Shown: positions 23,831-36,173, counted from the first letter of the stretch. The stretch: DNA of 64,000 nt from Isoperla grammatica (GCA_945910005.1 OX246747.1:39127190-39191189); one strand, 5' to 3'. Made by a program: numbers and translations. Notes: a model not told the origin generated them from the sequence alone.

Positions 23831-24477
23831 TGAATTAACATAACGTCGCATCATGATCGTCAGGCCTATTAGCCGTTGAATCAACCAAATGGATTCTATT
23901 GGTCAACAACCAGCACAGAGCTTATCTCTTCTTGAAGCAGCACGTATTGAAATGAAAGAGGGTTTGACTACGAGACCGACTGCGAGAACGACTACGAGAA
24001 CTACTACGACTGTGACTACGAGAACGTCTGCCAGAACGTCGAAACTACGCCACTGGACGCAGATAAGACAAACAGTGGAAACACAATTTATCGGTTTGAG
24101 CGCATGCTATTCGGTGTGACCGCCTTATACAATGTACCGGCAGGTTGTTTCGAGCTTTAGCTGGGTAGAATGCTCTTGCCAAAAACTCTCCCCCCCCCTA
24201 GGTAGGTTCATCTAGCGGTATTGAGCATTCACCCATTGTTGAGTGTGGTATATGTTATTGTTGCTGTTGTTGTTGTTTCCTAGTGGCACTGCTGGTATCA
24301 TTGTATAAGTAGGTCACACGTGTGTCAACAGTAACTTAACATGGTCTGCTGACATTTTGCAGGTATAAACTTCCAGAACTTCCAGTCTCATTGTACGGAC
24401 CTCCTACGCAGTGACCCCGGCCACTTGGTACAACTGACGAACCCGCGCCGGGGTATTTACGGACCTTGGCTATATCC
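23831..24477. repeat. Macrosatellite unit 2, unique-looking segment
   Basis: Second copy of the segment at 16326-17060, about 7.49 kb downstream (CAACCAGCAC at 16421 and 23907). The minisatellite is shorter and altered (GACTGCGAGAACG, GACTACGAGAACTACTACG). The GACCGCCTTATACAATG, CTAGGTAGGTTC and ACATGGTCTGCTGACATTTT blocks are highly similar. The left edge, GTTGAATCAACCAAATGG, is shared with unit 3 rather than unit 1. Confidence 0.8.
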
Positions 24478-26625
24478 AATAGTGTCCGTGCTTGAATTCA
24501 AACATCTGCTGCTCCGCCCGGTATCGCTTCTTCTCGTTCTCTAGGAACTACTCCAGCTGTCTGGCGTCCGTGCTTGAATTCAAACATCTGCTGCTCCGCC
24601 CGGCATCGCTTCTTCTCGTTCTCTAGGAACTACTCCAGCTGTCTGGCGTCCGTGCTTGAATTCAAACATCTGCTGCTCCGCCCGGCATCGCTTCTTCTCG
24701 TTCTCTAGGAACTACTCCAGCTGTTGGCGTCCGTGCTTGAATTCAAACATCTGCTGCTCCGCCCAGTATCGCTTCTTCTCGTTCTCTAGGAACTACTCCA
24801 GCTGTCTGGCGTCCGTGCTTGAATTCAAACATCTGCTGCTCCGCCCAGTATCGCTTCTTCTCGTTCTCTAGGAACTACTCCAGCTGTCTGGCGTCCGTGC
24901 TTGAATTCAAACATCTGCTGCTCCGCCCAGTATCGCTTCTTCTCGTTCTCTAGGAACTACTCCAGCTGTATGGCCTCCGTGCTTGAATTCAAACATCTGC
25001 TGCTCCGCCCAGTATCGCTTCTTCTCGTTCTCTAGGAACTACTCCAGCTGTCTGGCGTCCGTGCTTGAATTCAAACATCTGCTGCTCCGCCCAGTATCGC
25101 TTCTTCTCGTTCTCTAGGAACTACTCCAGCTGTATGGCCTCCGTGCTTGAATTCAAACATCTGCTGCTCCGCCCAGTATCGCTTCTTCTCGTTCTCTAGG
25201 AACTACTCCAGCTGTATGGCCTCCGTGCTTGAATTCAAACATCTGCTGCTCCGCCCGGTATCGCTTCTTCTCGTTCTCTAGGAACTACTCCAGCTGTCTG
25301 GCGTCCGTGCTTGAATTCAAACATCTGCTGCTCCGCCCAGTATCGCTTATCTCGTTCTCTAGGAACTACTCCAGCTGTCTGGCGTCCGTGCTTGAATTCA
25401 AACATCTGCTGCTCCACCCGGTATCGCTTCTTCTCGTTCTCTAGGAACTACTCCAGCTGTCTGGCGTCCGTGCTTGAATTCAAACATCTGCTGCTCCGCC
25501 CGGTATCACTTCTTCTCGTTTTCTAGGAACAACTCCAGCTGTCTGGCGTCCGTGCTTGAATTCAAACATCTGCTGCTCCGCCCGGTATCGCTTCTTCTCG
25601 TTCTCTAGGAACTATTCCAGCTGTCTGGCGTCCGTGCTTGAATTCAAACATCTGCTGCTCCGCCCGGTATCACTTCTTCTCGTTTTCTAGGAACTACTCC
25701 AGCTGTCTGGCGTCCGTGCTTGAATTCAAACATCTGCTGCTCCGCCCGGCATCGCTTCTTCTCGTTCTCTAGGAACTACTCCAGCTGTCTGGCGTCCGTG
25801 CTTGAATTCGAACATGTGCTGCTCCGTCCGGCATCGCTTCTTCTCGTTCTCTAGGAACTACTCCAGCTGTCTGGCGTCCGTGCTTGAACAAACATGTGCT
25901 GCTCCTCCCGGTATCACTTCTTCTTGTTCAATGGGAACTACTCCAGCTGTCTGGCGTCCGTGCTTTAATTCAAACATGTGCTGCTCCGCCCGGTATCACT
26001 TTTTCTTGTTCAATGGGAACTACTCCAGCTGTCTGGCGTCCGTGCTTTAGTTCAAACATGTGCTGCTCCGCCCGGTATCACTTCTTCTTGTTCAATGGGA
26101 ACTACTCCAGCTGTCTGGCGTCCGTGCTTTAATTCAAACATGTGCTGCTCCGCCCGGTATCACTTCTTCTTGTTCAATGGGAACTACTCCAGCTGTCTGG
26201 CGTCCGTGCTTTAATTCAAACATGTGCTGCTCCGCCCGGTATCACTTTTTCTTGTTCAATGGGAACTACTCCAGCTGTCTGGCGTCCGTGCTTTAGTTCA
26301 AACATGTGCTGCTCCGCCCGGTATCACTTCTTCTCGTTCTCTAGGAACTACTCCAGCTGTCTGGCGTCCGTGCTTGAATTCAAACATGAACTTCTCCGCC
26401 CGGTATCGCTTCTTCTCGTTCTCTAGGAACTACTCCAGCTGTCTGGCGTCCGTGCTTGAATTCGAACATGTACTTCTCCACCCGGTATCGCTTCTTCTCG
26501 TTCTCTGGGAACTACTCCAGCTGTCTGGCGTCCGTGCTTATAAATTCAAACATGTGCTCTTCCGCACGTTATCGCTTCTTCTCGTTCTCTAGGAACTACT
26601 CCAGCTGTCTGGCGTCCGTGTCTTC
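24478..26625. repeat. 82-bp satellite, array 2
   Basis: About 26 copies of the 82-bp unit. Subtypes are clustered: units with GTATGGCCTCC near 24970-25220, units with TTCTTGTTCAATGGGAACTA at 25905-26290, and ATGAACTTCTCC or ATGTACTTCTCC near 26390-26480. The array ends at GTCCGTGTCTTCCCCGGGTC, nearly the same exit sequence as array 1 (GTCCGTGTCTCCCCCGGATC), so the junction with the next array is part of the duplicated unit. Overlapping open frames in steps of 82 bp are repeat artefacts. Confidence 0.95.
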
Positions 26626-29600
26626 CCCGGGTCTTAGACTGCCATTATAGGTATAAGTATTAGCTACTTGCTGTTCGTGGTATCCGGTCAAGATCCATGC
26701 CCAGTATAGGAGAGTATAGTCTAAGTTATGGCGCAACATAGTCTAGGTGGACTGCCTTTATAGTTATGTGTTAGCTACTTGCTGTTCGTGGTATCCGGTC
26801 AAGATCTATGCCCAGTATAGTAGAGTATAGTCTATGTTATGGCGCAACATAGTCTAGGTGGACTGCCATTGTAGATATAAGTATTAGCTACTTGCTGTTG
26901 TGTGGTATCCGGTCAAGATCCATACGCAGTATAGTAGAGTATAGTCTAAGTTATGGCGCAACATAGTCTAGGTGGACTGCCATTATAGTTATGCGTTAGC
27001 TACTTGCTGTTGTGTGGTATCCGGTCAAGATCCATACGCAGTATAGTAGAGTATAGTCTCAGTTTGGCGCAACATAGTCTAGGTGGACTGCCATTATAGT
27101 TATGTGTTAGCTACTTGCTGTTCGTGGTATCCGGTCAAGATCCATGCCCAGTATAGTAGAGTATAGTCTAAGTTATGGCGCAACATAGTCTAGGTGGACT
27201 GCCATTATAGTTATGCGTTAGCTACTTGCTGTTGTGTGGTATCCGGTCAAGATCCATACGCAGTATAGTAGAGTATAGTCTAAGTCATGGCGCAACATAG
27301 TCTAGGTGGACTGCCATTATAGTTATGTTAGCTACTTGCGGTTGTGTGGTATCCGGTCAAGATCCATGCGCAGTATAGTAGAGTATAGTCTAAGTTATGG
27401 CACAACATAGTCTAGGTGGACTGCCATTATAGATATAAGTGTTAGCTACTTGCTGTTCGTGGCATCCGGTCAAGATCCATGCGCAGTATAGTATTATTAT
27501 TAGAAACTACTGTTAGATGCTACCAAGATAACTGGCCGAAGACTCATGCAAGATACTATGAAGATGAAGATGTTATAGCTACTTGCTGTTGTGTGGTATC
27601 CGGTCAAGATCCATGCGCAGTATAGTAGAGTATAGTCTAAGTTATGGCGCAACTTAGTCTAGGTGGACTGCCATTATAGTTATGCGTTAGCTACTTGCTG
27701 TTGTGTGGTATCCGGTCAAGATCCATACGCAGTATAGTAGAGTATAGTCTCAGTTTGGCGCAACATAGTCTAGGTGAACTGCCATTATAGTTATAAGTGT
27801 TAGCTACTTGCTGTTCCTGGTATCCGGTCAAGATCCATGCGCAGTATAGTATAAATATAAGAAACTTCTGTTAGTTGCTACCAAGATATCTAGATGTAGA
27901 CTCATGCAAGATACTATGAAGATGAAGATGTTATAGCTACTTGCTGTTGTGTGGTATCCGGTCAAGATCCATGCGCAGTATAGTAGAGTATAGTCTAAGT
28001 TATGGCTCAACTTAGTCTAGGTGGACTGCCATTATAGATATAAATGTTAGCTACTTGCTGTTGTGTGGTATCCGGTCAAGATCCATGCGCAGTATAGTAG
28101 AGTATAGTCTAAGTTATGGCGCAACATAGTCTAGGTGGACTGCCATTATAGATATAAGTGTTATGTACTTGCTGTTCGTGGTATCCGGTCAAGATCCATG
28201 GGCAGTATAGTATTATTATTAGAAACTACTGTTAGATGCTACCAAGATAACTGGCCGAAGACTCATGCAAGATACTATGAAGATTAAGATGTTAGCTACT
28301 TGCTGTTCGTGGTATCCGGTCAAGATCCATGCGCAGTATAGTAGAGTATAGTCTAAGTTATGGCGCAACATAGTCTAGGTGGACTGCCATTTTAGATATA
28401 AGTGTTAGCTACTTGCTGTTGTGTGGTATCCGGTCAAGATTCATGCTCAGTATAGTAGAGTATAGTCTAAGTTATGGCGCAACATAGTCTAGGTGGACTG
28501 CCATTTTAGATATAAGTGTTAGCTACTTGCTGTTGTGTGGTATCCGGTCAAGATTCATGCTCAGTATAGTAGAGTATAGTCTAAGTCATGGCACAACATA
28601 GTCTAGGTGGACTGCCATTATAGTTATGTGTTAGCTACTTGCTGTTGTGTGGTATCCGGTCAAGATCAATGCGCAGTATAGTAGAGTTTAGTCTAAGTTA
28701 TGGCGCAACATATTCTAGGTGGACTGATTTTATAGTTATGTGTTAGCTACTTGCTGTTGTGTGGTATCCGGTCAAGATCCATGCGCAGTATAGTATTAAT
28801 ATTAAAAACTACTGTTATTTGCTACCAAGATATCTGGACGAAGACTCATGCAAGATACTATGAAGATGAAGATGTTAGCTACTTGCTGTTCGTGGTATCC
28901 GGTCAAGATCCATGCGCAGTATAGTAGAGTTTAGTCTCAGTTATGGCGCAACATAGTCTAGGTGGACTGCCATTATAATTATTTGTTAGCTACTTGCTGT
29001 TGTGTGGTATCCGGTCAAGATCCATGCTCAGTATAGTAGAGTATAGTCTAAGTTATGGCACAACATAGTCTAGGTGGACTGCCATTATAGATATTAGTAT
29101 TAGCTACTTGCTGTTGTGTGGTATCCGGTCAAGATCCATTCTCAGTATAGTATTAATATTAGAAACTAATGTTAGATTCTACCAAGATAACTGACCGAAG
29201 ACTCAAGCAAAATACTATGAAGATGAAGATGTTAGCTACTTGCTGTTGTGTGGTATCCGGTCAAGATCCATGCGCAGTATAGTAGAGTATAGTCTTAGTT
29301 ATGGCGCAACATAGTCTAGGTGGACTGCCATTATAGATATAAGTATTAGCTACTTGCTGTTGTGTGGTATCCGGTCAAGATCCATGCCCAGTATAGTATT
29401 AATATTAGAAACTACTGTTAGATGCTACCAAGATAACTGGCCGAAGACTCATGCAAGATACTATGAAGATGAAGATGTTAGTTACTTGCTGTTGTGTGGT
29501 ATCCGGTCAAGATCCATGCCCAGTATAGTAGAGTATAGTCTAAGTTATGGCACAACATAGTCTAGGTGGACTGCCATTATAGTTATGTCTTAGCTACTTG

Positions 29601-29805
29601 CTGTTCGTGGTATCCGGTCAAGATCCATGCGCAGTATAGTAGAGTATAGTCTAAGTTATGGCGCAACATAGTCTAGGTGGACTGCCATTATAGATATAAG
29701 TGTTAGCTACTTGCTGTTGTGTGGTATCCGGTCAAGATCCATGCTCAGTATAGTAGAGTATAGTCTAAGTTATGGCGCAACATAGTCTAGGTGGACTGCC
29801 ATTAT
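26626..29805. repeat. About 114-bp satellite, array 2
   Basis: About 26 units of the same family as 17966-23030, with the same two unit types; the long type has GAAGACTCATGCAAGATACT near 27540, 27900, 28260, 28850, 29200 and 29450. Subtype words such as CCATACGCAG and TATAGTTATGCGTTAGC are private to this array. It is shorter than array 1 by about 1.9 kb. Confidence 0.95.
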
Positions 29806-31370
29806 CGATATTATTATTTTAATTTTACGAGCTAAGGAAATGTGTGATAACCCACAGGATTAATGATGTTCAAAGTGTTCTATATCATTTATATTTTACT
29901 AAAGTTTTTCAAAGTGTGTTAACCAACGACAAAAACGAACTTCAAAATGTTCCGTATCATTTATGTTTTAAGTGTTTTGCGAAAGAATGGATATGTGGAG
30001 TTTCTCTTGTAACATGTTTTAAATACCTTTTGTTACTTTAAAGTACATATTTGACCAACAACAAAAACGAACTTCAACGTGTTCCGTATCATTTATGTTC
30101 TAAGTGTTTTGCGAAAGAATGGATGTGAGGAGTTTCTCTTGTAACATGTTTTAAATACCTTTTGTTACCTTAAAGTATATATTTGACCAACAGCAAAAAC
30201 GAACTTCAACGTGTTCCGTATCATTTATGGTTTAAGTGTTTTGCGAAAGAATGGATGTGAGGGGTTTCTCTTTAATGTAACATGTTTTAAATACCTTTTG
30301 TTACTTTAAAGTATATATTTGACTAACAACAAAAACGAACTTCAACGTGTTCCGTATCATTTATGTTTTAGGTGTTTTGCGAAAGAATGGATGTGTGGTG
30401 TTGATCTTTAATGTAACATGTTTTAAGTACCTTTTGTTACTTTAAAGTATATATTTGACCAACTACAAAAACGAACTTCAACGTGTTCCGTATCATTTAT
30501 GTTTTAAGAGGTTTGCGAAAGAATGGATGTGAGGAGTTTCTCAATGTAACATGTTTTAAATACCTTTTGTTTAAAGAATATATTTGACCAACAACAAAAA
30601 CGAACTTAAAAATGTTCTGTATCATTTATGTTTTAAGTGTTTTGCGAAAGAATGGATGTGTGGAGTTTCTCTTTAATGTAACATGTTTTAAATACCTTTT
30701 GTTACTTTAAAGTACATATTTGAACAACAACAAAAACGAACTTCAATGTGTTCCGTATCATTTATGTTCTAAAGTGTTATGCGAAAGAATGGATGTGTGG
30801 AGTTTCTCTTTAACAGGGAAGGATACACCTACGTCAAAAACCGCAACAAATTTTCATTTTTAATTTATATCACAAGAATGGGCTTCGAAATCAAAAATCT
30901 TAATCAACAGCGCACTGTGGTTTAGTAAGCCCTACACATTGAATGCGCTAAGTCGTGACTTATATTACAATCAGTATGTGTTTTTCTAAATAATTAATTT
31001 TATTACTAATTATCGAATTATAATCAAAATACTACGCTAATGGTTATAATATTTTATTCAATCTGTAGGGCTTACCAAAGCAAAGTTCGCTGCTGATTTA
31101 GATTTTCGCTTTCTTGTTGCAATCTTGAGATATTATTTAATAATGAACATTTTCTGCGGTTTTTGACGTAGAGACTATCCTTTGCCCTTAATGTAACATG
31201 TTTTAAATACCTTTTGTTACTTTAAAGTATATATTTGACCAACAGCAAAAACGAACTTCAACGTGTTCCGTATCATTTATGTTTTACGTGTTTTGCCAAA
31301 CATGGATGTGAAGTGTTTCTCTTTAATGTAACATGTTTTAAATATCTTTTGTTACTTGAAGTATTCTTTT
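29806..31370. repeat. About 133-bp satellite, array 2
   Basis: About 9 units of the same family as 23031-23830, interrupted at 30814-31187 by a piggyBac-type MITE. The entry sequence ACGAGCTAAGGAAATGTGTG near 29827 matches array 1. The exit (TTGTTACTTGAAGTATTCTT, GTTTTGCGTGTGCAAT, AACGTCACATCATCATCGTC) matches the exit of array 1 near 23790-23860. Confidence 0.95.
30814..31187. mobile_element. piggyBac-type MITE (374 bp) with TTAA target duplication
   Basis: The element splits a satellite unit that elsewhere reads CTCTTTAATGTAAC. TTAA at 30810-30813 and TTAA at 31188-31191 flank it, as expected for piggyBac-superfamily insertion. Termini are CAGGGAAGGATA on the left and GGGCAAAGGATA (reverse complement of the right end), followed by ACGTCAAAAACCGCA in both arms. 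No transposase is encoded. The superfamily is inferred from the TTAA duplication and the GGG-type terminus. Confidence 0.8.
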
Positions 31371-32080
31371 GTTTTGCGTGTGCAATATGTATGAATAAAC
31401 ACAACGTCACATCATCATCGTCAGGCCTAGAAGCCGTTGAATCAACCGGATGAATTCTATTGGTCACTGCTGTGATTGGTCATCGTCTCCGACTTCTGCT
31501 CTACGTCACAGTAGGAACTCAGCACCCTACCTGGTCATCTGTGATTGGTCGTCGTCTCCGAGGTCTTCTCTACTTTACATTAGCGACGAATAGTGATTAG
31601 TGAAGTCAAGTTATATGTGAATTAAAGTAGCAAGTAAAGTCAAGTGTATAAAAGTTATAAGTGAAGTAAAGCGACAAGTAAAGTGCGCGTGTGCGATCCA
31701 TTGGGCGTGGAATCGAGTCATCGCTGGAATCCAGGACCGTGTTGGAGCCGCGGCTGTGATTGGTCATCGTCTCCGAAGTCTACTCAACGTCACGGTAGAA
31801 AAACAGTGGAAACACAACTCATACAATCTTTTGTGTGACCGCCTTATACAACGTCAACGACCCTGGCTTAACGTTAGCTGGGTGGTGTGCCGGCCAAACA
31901 CTTTCCCCCCATAGGCAGGGTATGCTAGGGGCCTAGACACTCACCCATAGTTGTGCTTGCTATCTCTTGGTGCCGCTGACGGGGGCGATTGTATAAGTGC
32001 GGCGCACTTGTGTCAACTGTCACTAACATGGTCTGCTGCAATGTTTCAGGTATAGTCTTGTATTCACAGCTTCATCTCAT
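31371..32080. repeat. Macrosatellite unit 3, divergent segment
   Basis: Third relative of the segment at 16326 and 23831, about 7.56 kb after unit 2 (GTTGAATCAACC at 23875 and 31436). It shares CAGTGGAAACACAACTCAT, GACCGCCTTATACAACG, AGCTGGGTGG, ACATGGTCTGCTG and a possible acceptor TTTCAGGTATAG near 32045. It has no TACGAGAAC minisatellite; instead it carries three GTGATTGGTC boxes. No satellite arrays follow it, so it closes the macrosatellite on the right. Confidence 0.7.
31455..31780 (+). promoter_or_regulatory. TATA/CCAAT promoter-like region
   Basis: TGTGATTGGTCATCGTCTCC occurs near 31471, with TGTGATTGGTCGTCGTCTCC near 31541 and a third copy near 31757; each is an inverted CCAAT box. 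A TATAAAAG box lies at 31647-31654, followed by AAGTAAAG-type repeats. The spacing fits a TATA promoter firing rightward near 31680, but no product is recognisable. Moderate-to-low confidence. Confidence 0.35.
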
Positions 32081-32810
32081 CCAGATCTCCACTTCTCACG
32101 GTTCAAGGCCCACGTGGCAGCCCTAGACACATGGATAGACGCCTGCTTTGCTTTGAATGAATAAAGATGACTGGGTTCGATTCCCAGGCAACAAACTTTC
32201 AAGGGTTTTAACAAATTACTGTATTTAACCACCGCCTCTTTTTCTTTTGAGCTCTGTCGTAGGACACGGGCACAATGAAGACGTTTACCCGAAGATGGAG
32301 GTTACACTAGGATGGACTAACGCTCCCCCCCCCCCCCCCCCCCGACGGATGCAAGGAGCCCCGACGGATATCCAACCTCTAAGGTATTGCGCTGGTACAC
32401 ATATGTTTCAAATATCTTCAATTAAGTTCTTAAGAGAATCTCTTTGCGTAACAATTACCCCATGAATCGATTGACATTATAATTTTGTTTTCGCGAGTTC
32501 AAAGGGGATGTTACATTTAAACGTTCGCGCTTCTTTTACGTAACGCCCACCGCACGTGACGGCTGCCACACAGCTGAACCTTTCTAATTTTTTCAACTCG
32601 ATGTCAAAATGGCCGCCGTGCGTGTTGCCAACTTACAGACTTGATGTAGGAAGTCCGCTAGTAAAATAATAGCATTAATGTAGACTATAACGTGTAATGA
32701 TGAATGAAGAACAATGCAATGCATATTATCACTTAAAATTTAAAACTAAACCCAATATGAATTAAACTAAACCAAAGATAATACGGCAAACCCATAGTAA
32801 ATTATAAATG
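32081..32810. other. Unassigned, with a short CpG-rich patch
   Basis: A tRNA B-box-like GGGTTCGATTCCCAG occurs near 32173 as an isolated fragment. A C-homopolymer lies at about 32324-32343. 32525-32625 is locally CpG-rich, with GCACGTGACG and a YY1-like AAAATGGCCGCC near 32606. No coding exon recognised. Confidence 0.4.
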
Positions 32811-34600
32811 TGTTTCTCAAACCGCGGGACACACTTTTTGAGTAATTGACCCAGGATCGTACCTCCGTGCGGGAAATAATACCTCATTAACGTAATGTGC
32901 ATCATTTTTTTTTTTTACTAAACCCTGATATGTTTCGATATTATATTATCGAATATTACTCTAAAACTGTGGGGTGTCACGCAGTTTGGAACACATGTTT
33001 AAATAGGTAATGTATTGCAGATTAATAATTTACTATAGGTGGCGCGAAACATATCAGGGTTTAGTTAAAAAATTATGCACATTTGGTTAATGTGATATTA
33101 TTCTCCTCATGGAGGTAGGAACCTGGGTCAATTACTCTAAAACTGTGGGATGTCACGCGGTTTGGAACACATAATTTAATAGGTTATGTATTGCAGATTA
33201 ATAATTTACTGTAGGTGGCGCGAAACATATCAGTTTTTTTTTTTAAATGATGCGCATTTTGTTAATAGGGTATTTTTCCCCTCACGGAGGTACGAACGTG
33301 GGTCAATTACTCAAAAACTGTGGGGTGTCACGCAGTTGGGAAAATATGGTTAAATAGATTATATGTTGCTGATTTCTAAATTACTATAGGTAGTGCGAAA
33401 CATATCGGGGTTTAGTTAAAAAATGATGCGCAGTATTGTATCCAGCACGGAGGTACGAACTTGGGTCAATTACTCAAAACCTGTGGGGTGTCACGCAAAT
33501 TCAAAGTGTCATTTGCATAGGTAATATTTGGTAATATGTGGCGTATTAAGTTATTACTATAGGTGGCGCGAAACATATCAGTGTTAAGTAAAAAAAAGGA
33601 TGCGCGCATTTGGTTAAGGTAGTATTATTTCCCGCACGGAAGTACGAACCTGGCCGGTCAATTACTGAGAAACTGTGGGGTGTCACGCAGTTTGGAAAAC
33701 AAGTTTGAATAGGTTTTTTATTGCAGATTAACAATTAACTATAGGTGGCGCGACACATGTCAGGGTTTAGTTAAAAAATTATGCACATTTGGTTAATGCG
33801 ATATTATTCTCCTCATGGAGGTACGAACCTGGGTCAATTACTCTAAAATTGTGGAATGTCAAGCGGTTTGGAACACATAATTAAATAGGTTATGTATTGC
33901 AGATTAATAATCTACTGTAGGTGGCGCGAAACATATCAGTTTTGTTTTTTAAATGATGCGCATTTTGTTAATGGGGTATTTTTCCCCTCACGGAGGTACG
34001 AACGTGGGTCAATTACTCTAAAACTGTGGGGTGTCACGCAGTTGGGAAAATATGGTTAAATAGATTATATGTTGCTGATTTTTAAATTACTATAGGTAGT
34101 GCGAATCATATCGGGGTTTAGTTAAAAAATGATGCCCATTTGGTTAAGGCAGTATTATTTCCAGCACGGAGGTACGAACTTGGGTCAATTACTCAAAACC
34201 TGTGGGGTGTCACGCAAATTGAAAGTGTTTCGCATAGGTAATATGCGGCGTATTAAGTTATTACTATAAGTGGCGGGAAACATATCAGTGTTTAGTTAAA
34301 AAAGGATGCGCATTTGGTTAAGGCAGTATTATTTCCCGCATGGAGGTTCGAACTAGTTCAATTACTGAAAAACTGTGGGGTGTCACGCAGTTTATAAAAC
34401 ATGTTTGAATAGGTTATGTATTGCAGATTAATAATTTACTATAGGTGGCGCGAAACATATCAGGGTTTAGTTAAAAAATGATGCACATTTCGTAAATGGG
34501 GTATTATTTCCCTCACGAAGGTACGAACCTGGGTAAATTACTGAGATACGGAAATCGAACCTGGGTCAATTACCTCAGGGTTTAGTTGAAAAATGGATAG
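32811..34600. repeat. 175-bp repeat array with an inverted copy at its left border
   Basis: About 9-10 direct copies of a unit of about 175 bp: GGTGGCGCGAAACATATCAG, GGTTTAGTTAAAAAATGATG, CGCATTTGGTTAATG, CACGGAGGTACGAACCTGGG and TCAATTACTCAAAAACTGTG. Spacing of GGTGGCGCGAAAC is about 175 bp (33038, 33214). At 32815-32935 the same words appear reverse-complemented (GAGTAATTGACCCAGGATCG, ACTAAACCCTGATATG), so the array opens with an inverted half-unit. This could be a fold-back transposon with tandem ends. No protein-coding content. Confidence 0.85.
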
Positions 34601-36029
34601 GTAGCACATTATACATAGAACACGTTGTAGTGTTTGCAGGGCTTATTCCATTTGATTCTCAGCGTATTTTGTTTTTGCTGTTGGCTACGCGTACGGCGGG
34701 CATTTTCGACTTCGAGATATCGTCTCTATCTTCACGCAGGTTTTACTCACAGCTGATTTTGATGTTTTTGTTTGATTTGACAGATAAAGGTGCAACGTGA
34801 GTTCATTTTGTTGTTCTTTGTTCAGTTTACTTCAACTTTTACTGTATTTATGAAAGTAATAGATGTTTATGTGTGATTAGACACACTGTTAATCGTTTTC
34901 AAAGTGAATCGTGTCAGACTTTAAATTCGGCGTCCTAGGCCTAGTCCTAACCTTAAGGTAGGCTAGGCCTAGGCCTAGGTGTTTGTAGGTTTTGTATGGT
35001 TCTTACGTGAAAGTAGTAGTTACTTAGCCCATTCTGTAGCGGCTTTAGCCCTATCCTAAAGCTGATTCAGCAGGCAGGTTTCGTGCTGCAAGTAGGGCCC
35101 CTGCCTAGGCCCTCTGCTAGGGTTGTCAGGACGAAAAATTCGTTTGTAGTCTGGGACTACAGGGAAATATTTAATAAAGTGGGTTTATTTATGGTAACAT
35201 TATTTGAAATTTGATTCGAATGCCTGACTATAAGGAGCGTATGCCTACGCTAGTCTACCAATTTGTTTAGAATATTGAGAAGGAACCGATATTGCGTCTG
35301 CAGACAAAGCCATAATAATAATGTCATAAGGTATTCGCCTGTAAAAAGAAACAACACGCTCCAAGCGGACAAAACGAGAAGCGCTAGGGTAGGTCGTTGC
35401 CAAGATTTGCGGCGCGCTAGGGGTGTTACACATCTTCACTTACCACTTTCTAGCCGTTATTGTATTGATTTTTATGGTTTAACTTATATGACAATATTTA
35501 GTTCGCATATCAATTATTGTTGTAAAGATGGTTTCAAAATAATATACGTAATAGTTAACTTGTTATGACAATTCACGCATCGGAGATGGACAGCTCTAGA
35601 AAATTGTTTTGTTTTCTCAGACTCAATTGGCAAAAAACTAATGATCGAATGTGTTCGAGAGTTCTCCAAACATGCGTAGCAGCCTTTGTAGACAATAACA
35701 AAATAAACTTTCTAGATAGAAAGTGCACTGAACGCAAATTCGTAGCATGCACTAAAATGCAAGGTGCGAATATTCACGGCCCAACCACACGCCGAGACGA
35801 CATATCCAAGGTTATATTTGTAAAACAAATCGTTATTTATGGATGTTTATCGTATATGAATGGCTCACGGGTCTTCTACATTGGTACAGGCTTTCATATA
35901 CATATATATCGACAGTACTGGCTGCTTAGATTTTAATATTAAGTTAATTAATAAAAACTGTTGTTACGCATATAGTAGCTATGTTAAGTGCCCTAACCCT
36001 ATCTTTCTTTTTAATTTCATTTTAAACTA
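34601..36029. other. Unassigned upstream region of DPM3
   Basis: Low-repeat DNA with clusters of AGGCCTAGG near 34935-34980. Two adjacent plus-strand open frames (35263-35568 and 35565-35936, 101 and 123 codons) show no recognisable domain and no clear splice or promoter support, so I do not call them genes. The 5' non-coding exon of DPM3 probably lies somewhere here or just downstream. Confidence 0.35.
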
Positions 36030-36173
36030 ATGGCAACCTGAGCAAATCTAAGTCTTCAAGATAGAGCTTCCCCTATGATAGAACAACTTACATTCTTTCC
36101 TGATCATTTTCTCTTAATTCTAATCATAATTACCACACTAGTTAGCTATATTATAGCTACAATATTTTTCAAC
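36030..36173 (+). pseudogene. Nuclear mitochondrial insert: N-terminus of cox2
   Basis: The plus strand reads as the first 48 or so residues of cytochrome c oxidase subunit II. It opens Met-Ala-Thr-Trp-Ala-Asn-Leu, with the Trp written TGA at 36039-36041, and continues through a Leu-Gln-Asp-Arg-Ala-Ser-Pro stretch and a Glu-Gln-Leu to a hydrophobic run. TGA as Trp is normal in invertebrate mitochondria but a stop in the nucleus, so this is a dead NUMT. Homology fades after about 36173 (Phe-Asn), within the first membrane helix. Little decay is visible, so the transfer may be fairly recent. Sitting between satellite DNA and DPM3, it has no evident role. Confidence 0.88.

Noticed and set aside
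25802..26650. Series of 64-122 codon frames on the plus strand
   Set aside because: They step by 82 bp through the satellite and have no independent support.
1..31370. CRISPR-like array of repeats
   Set aside because: Repeats are contiguous with no unique spacers, the genome is eukaryotic and no cas genes are present.
35263..35936. Two adjoining frames of 101 and 123 codons upstream of DPM3
   Set aside because: No recognisable domain and no clear splice or promoter context; AT-rich composition unlike the GC-rich exons of the real genes.
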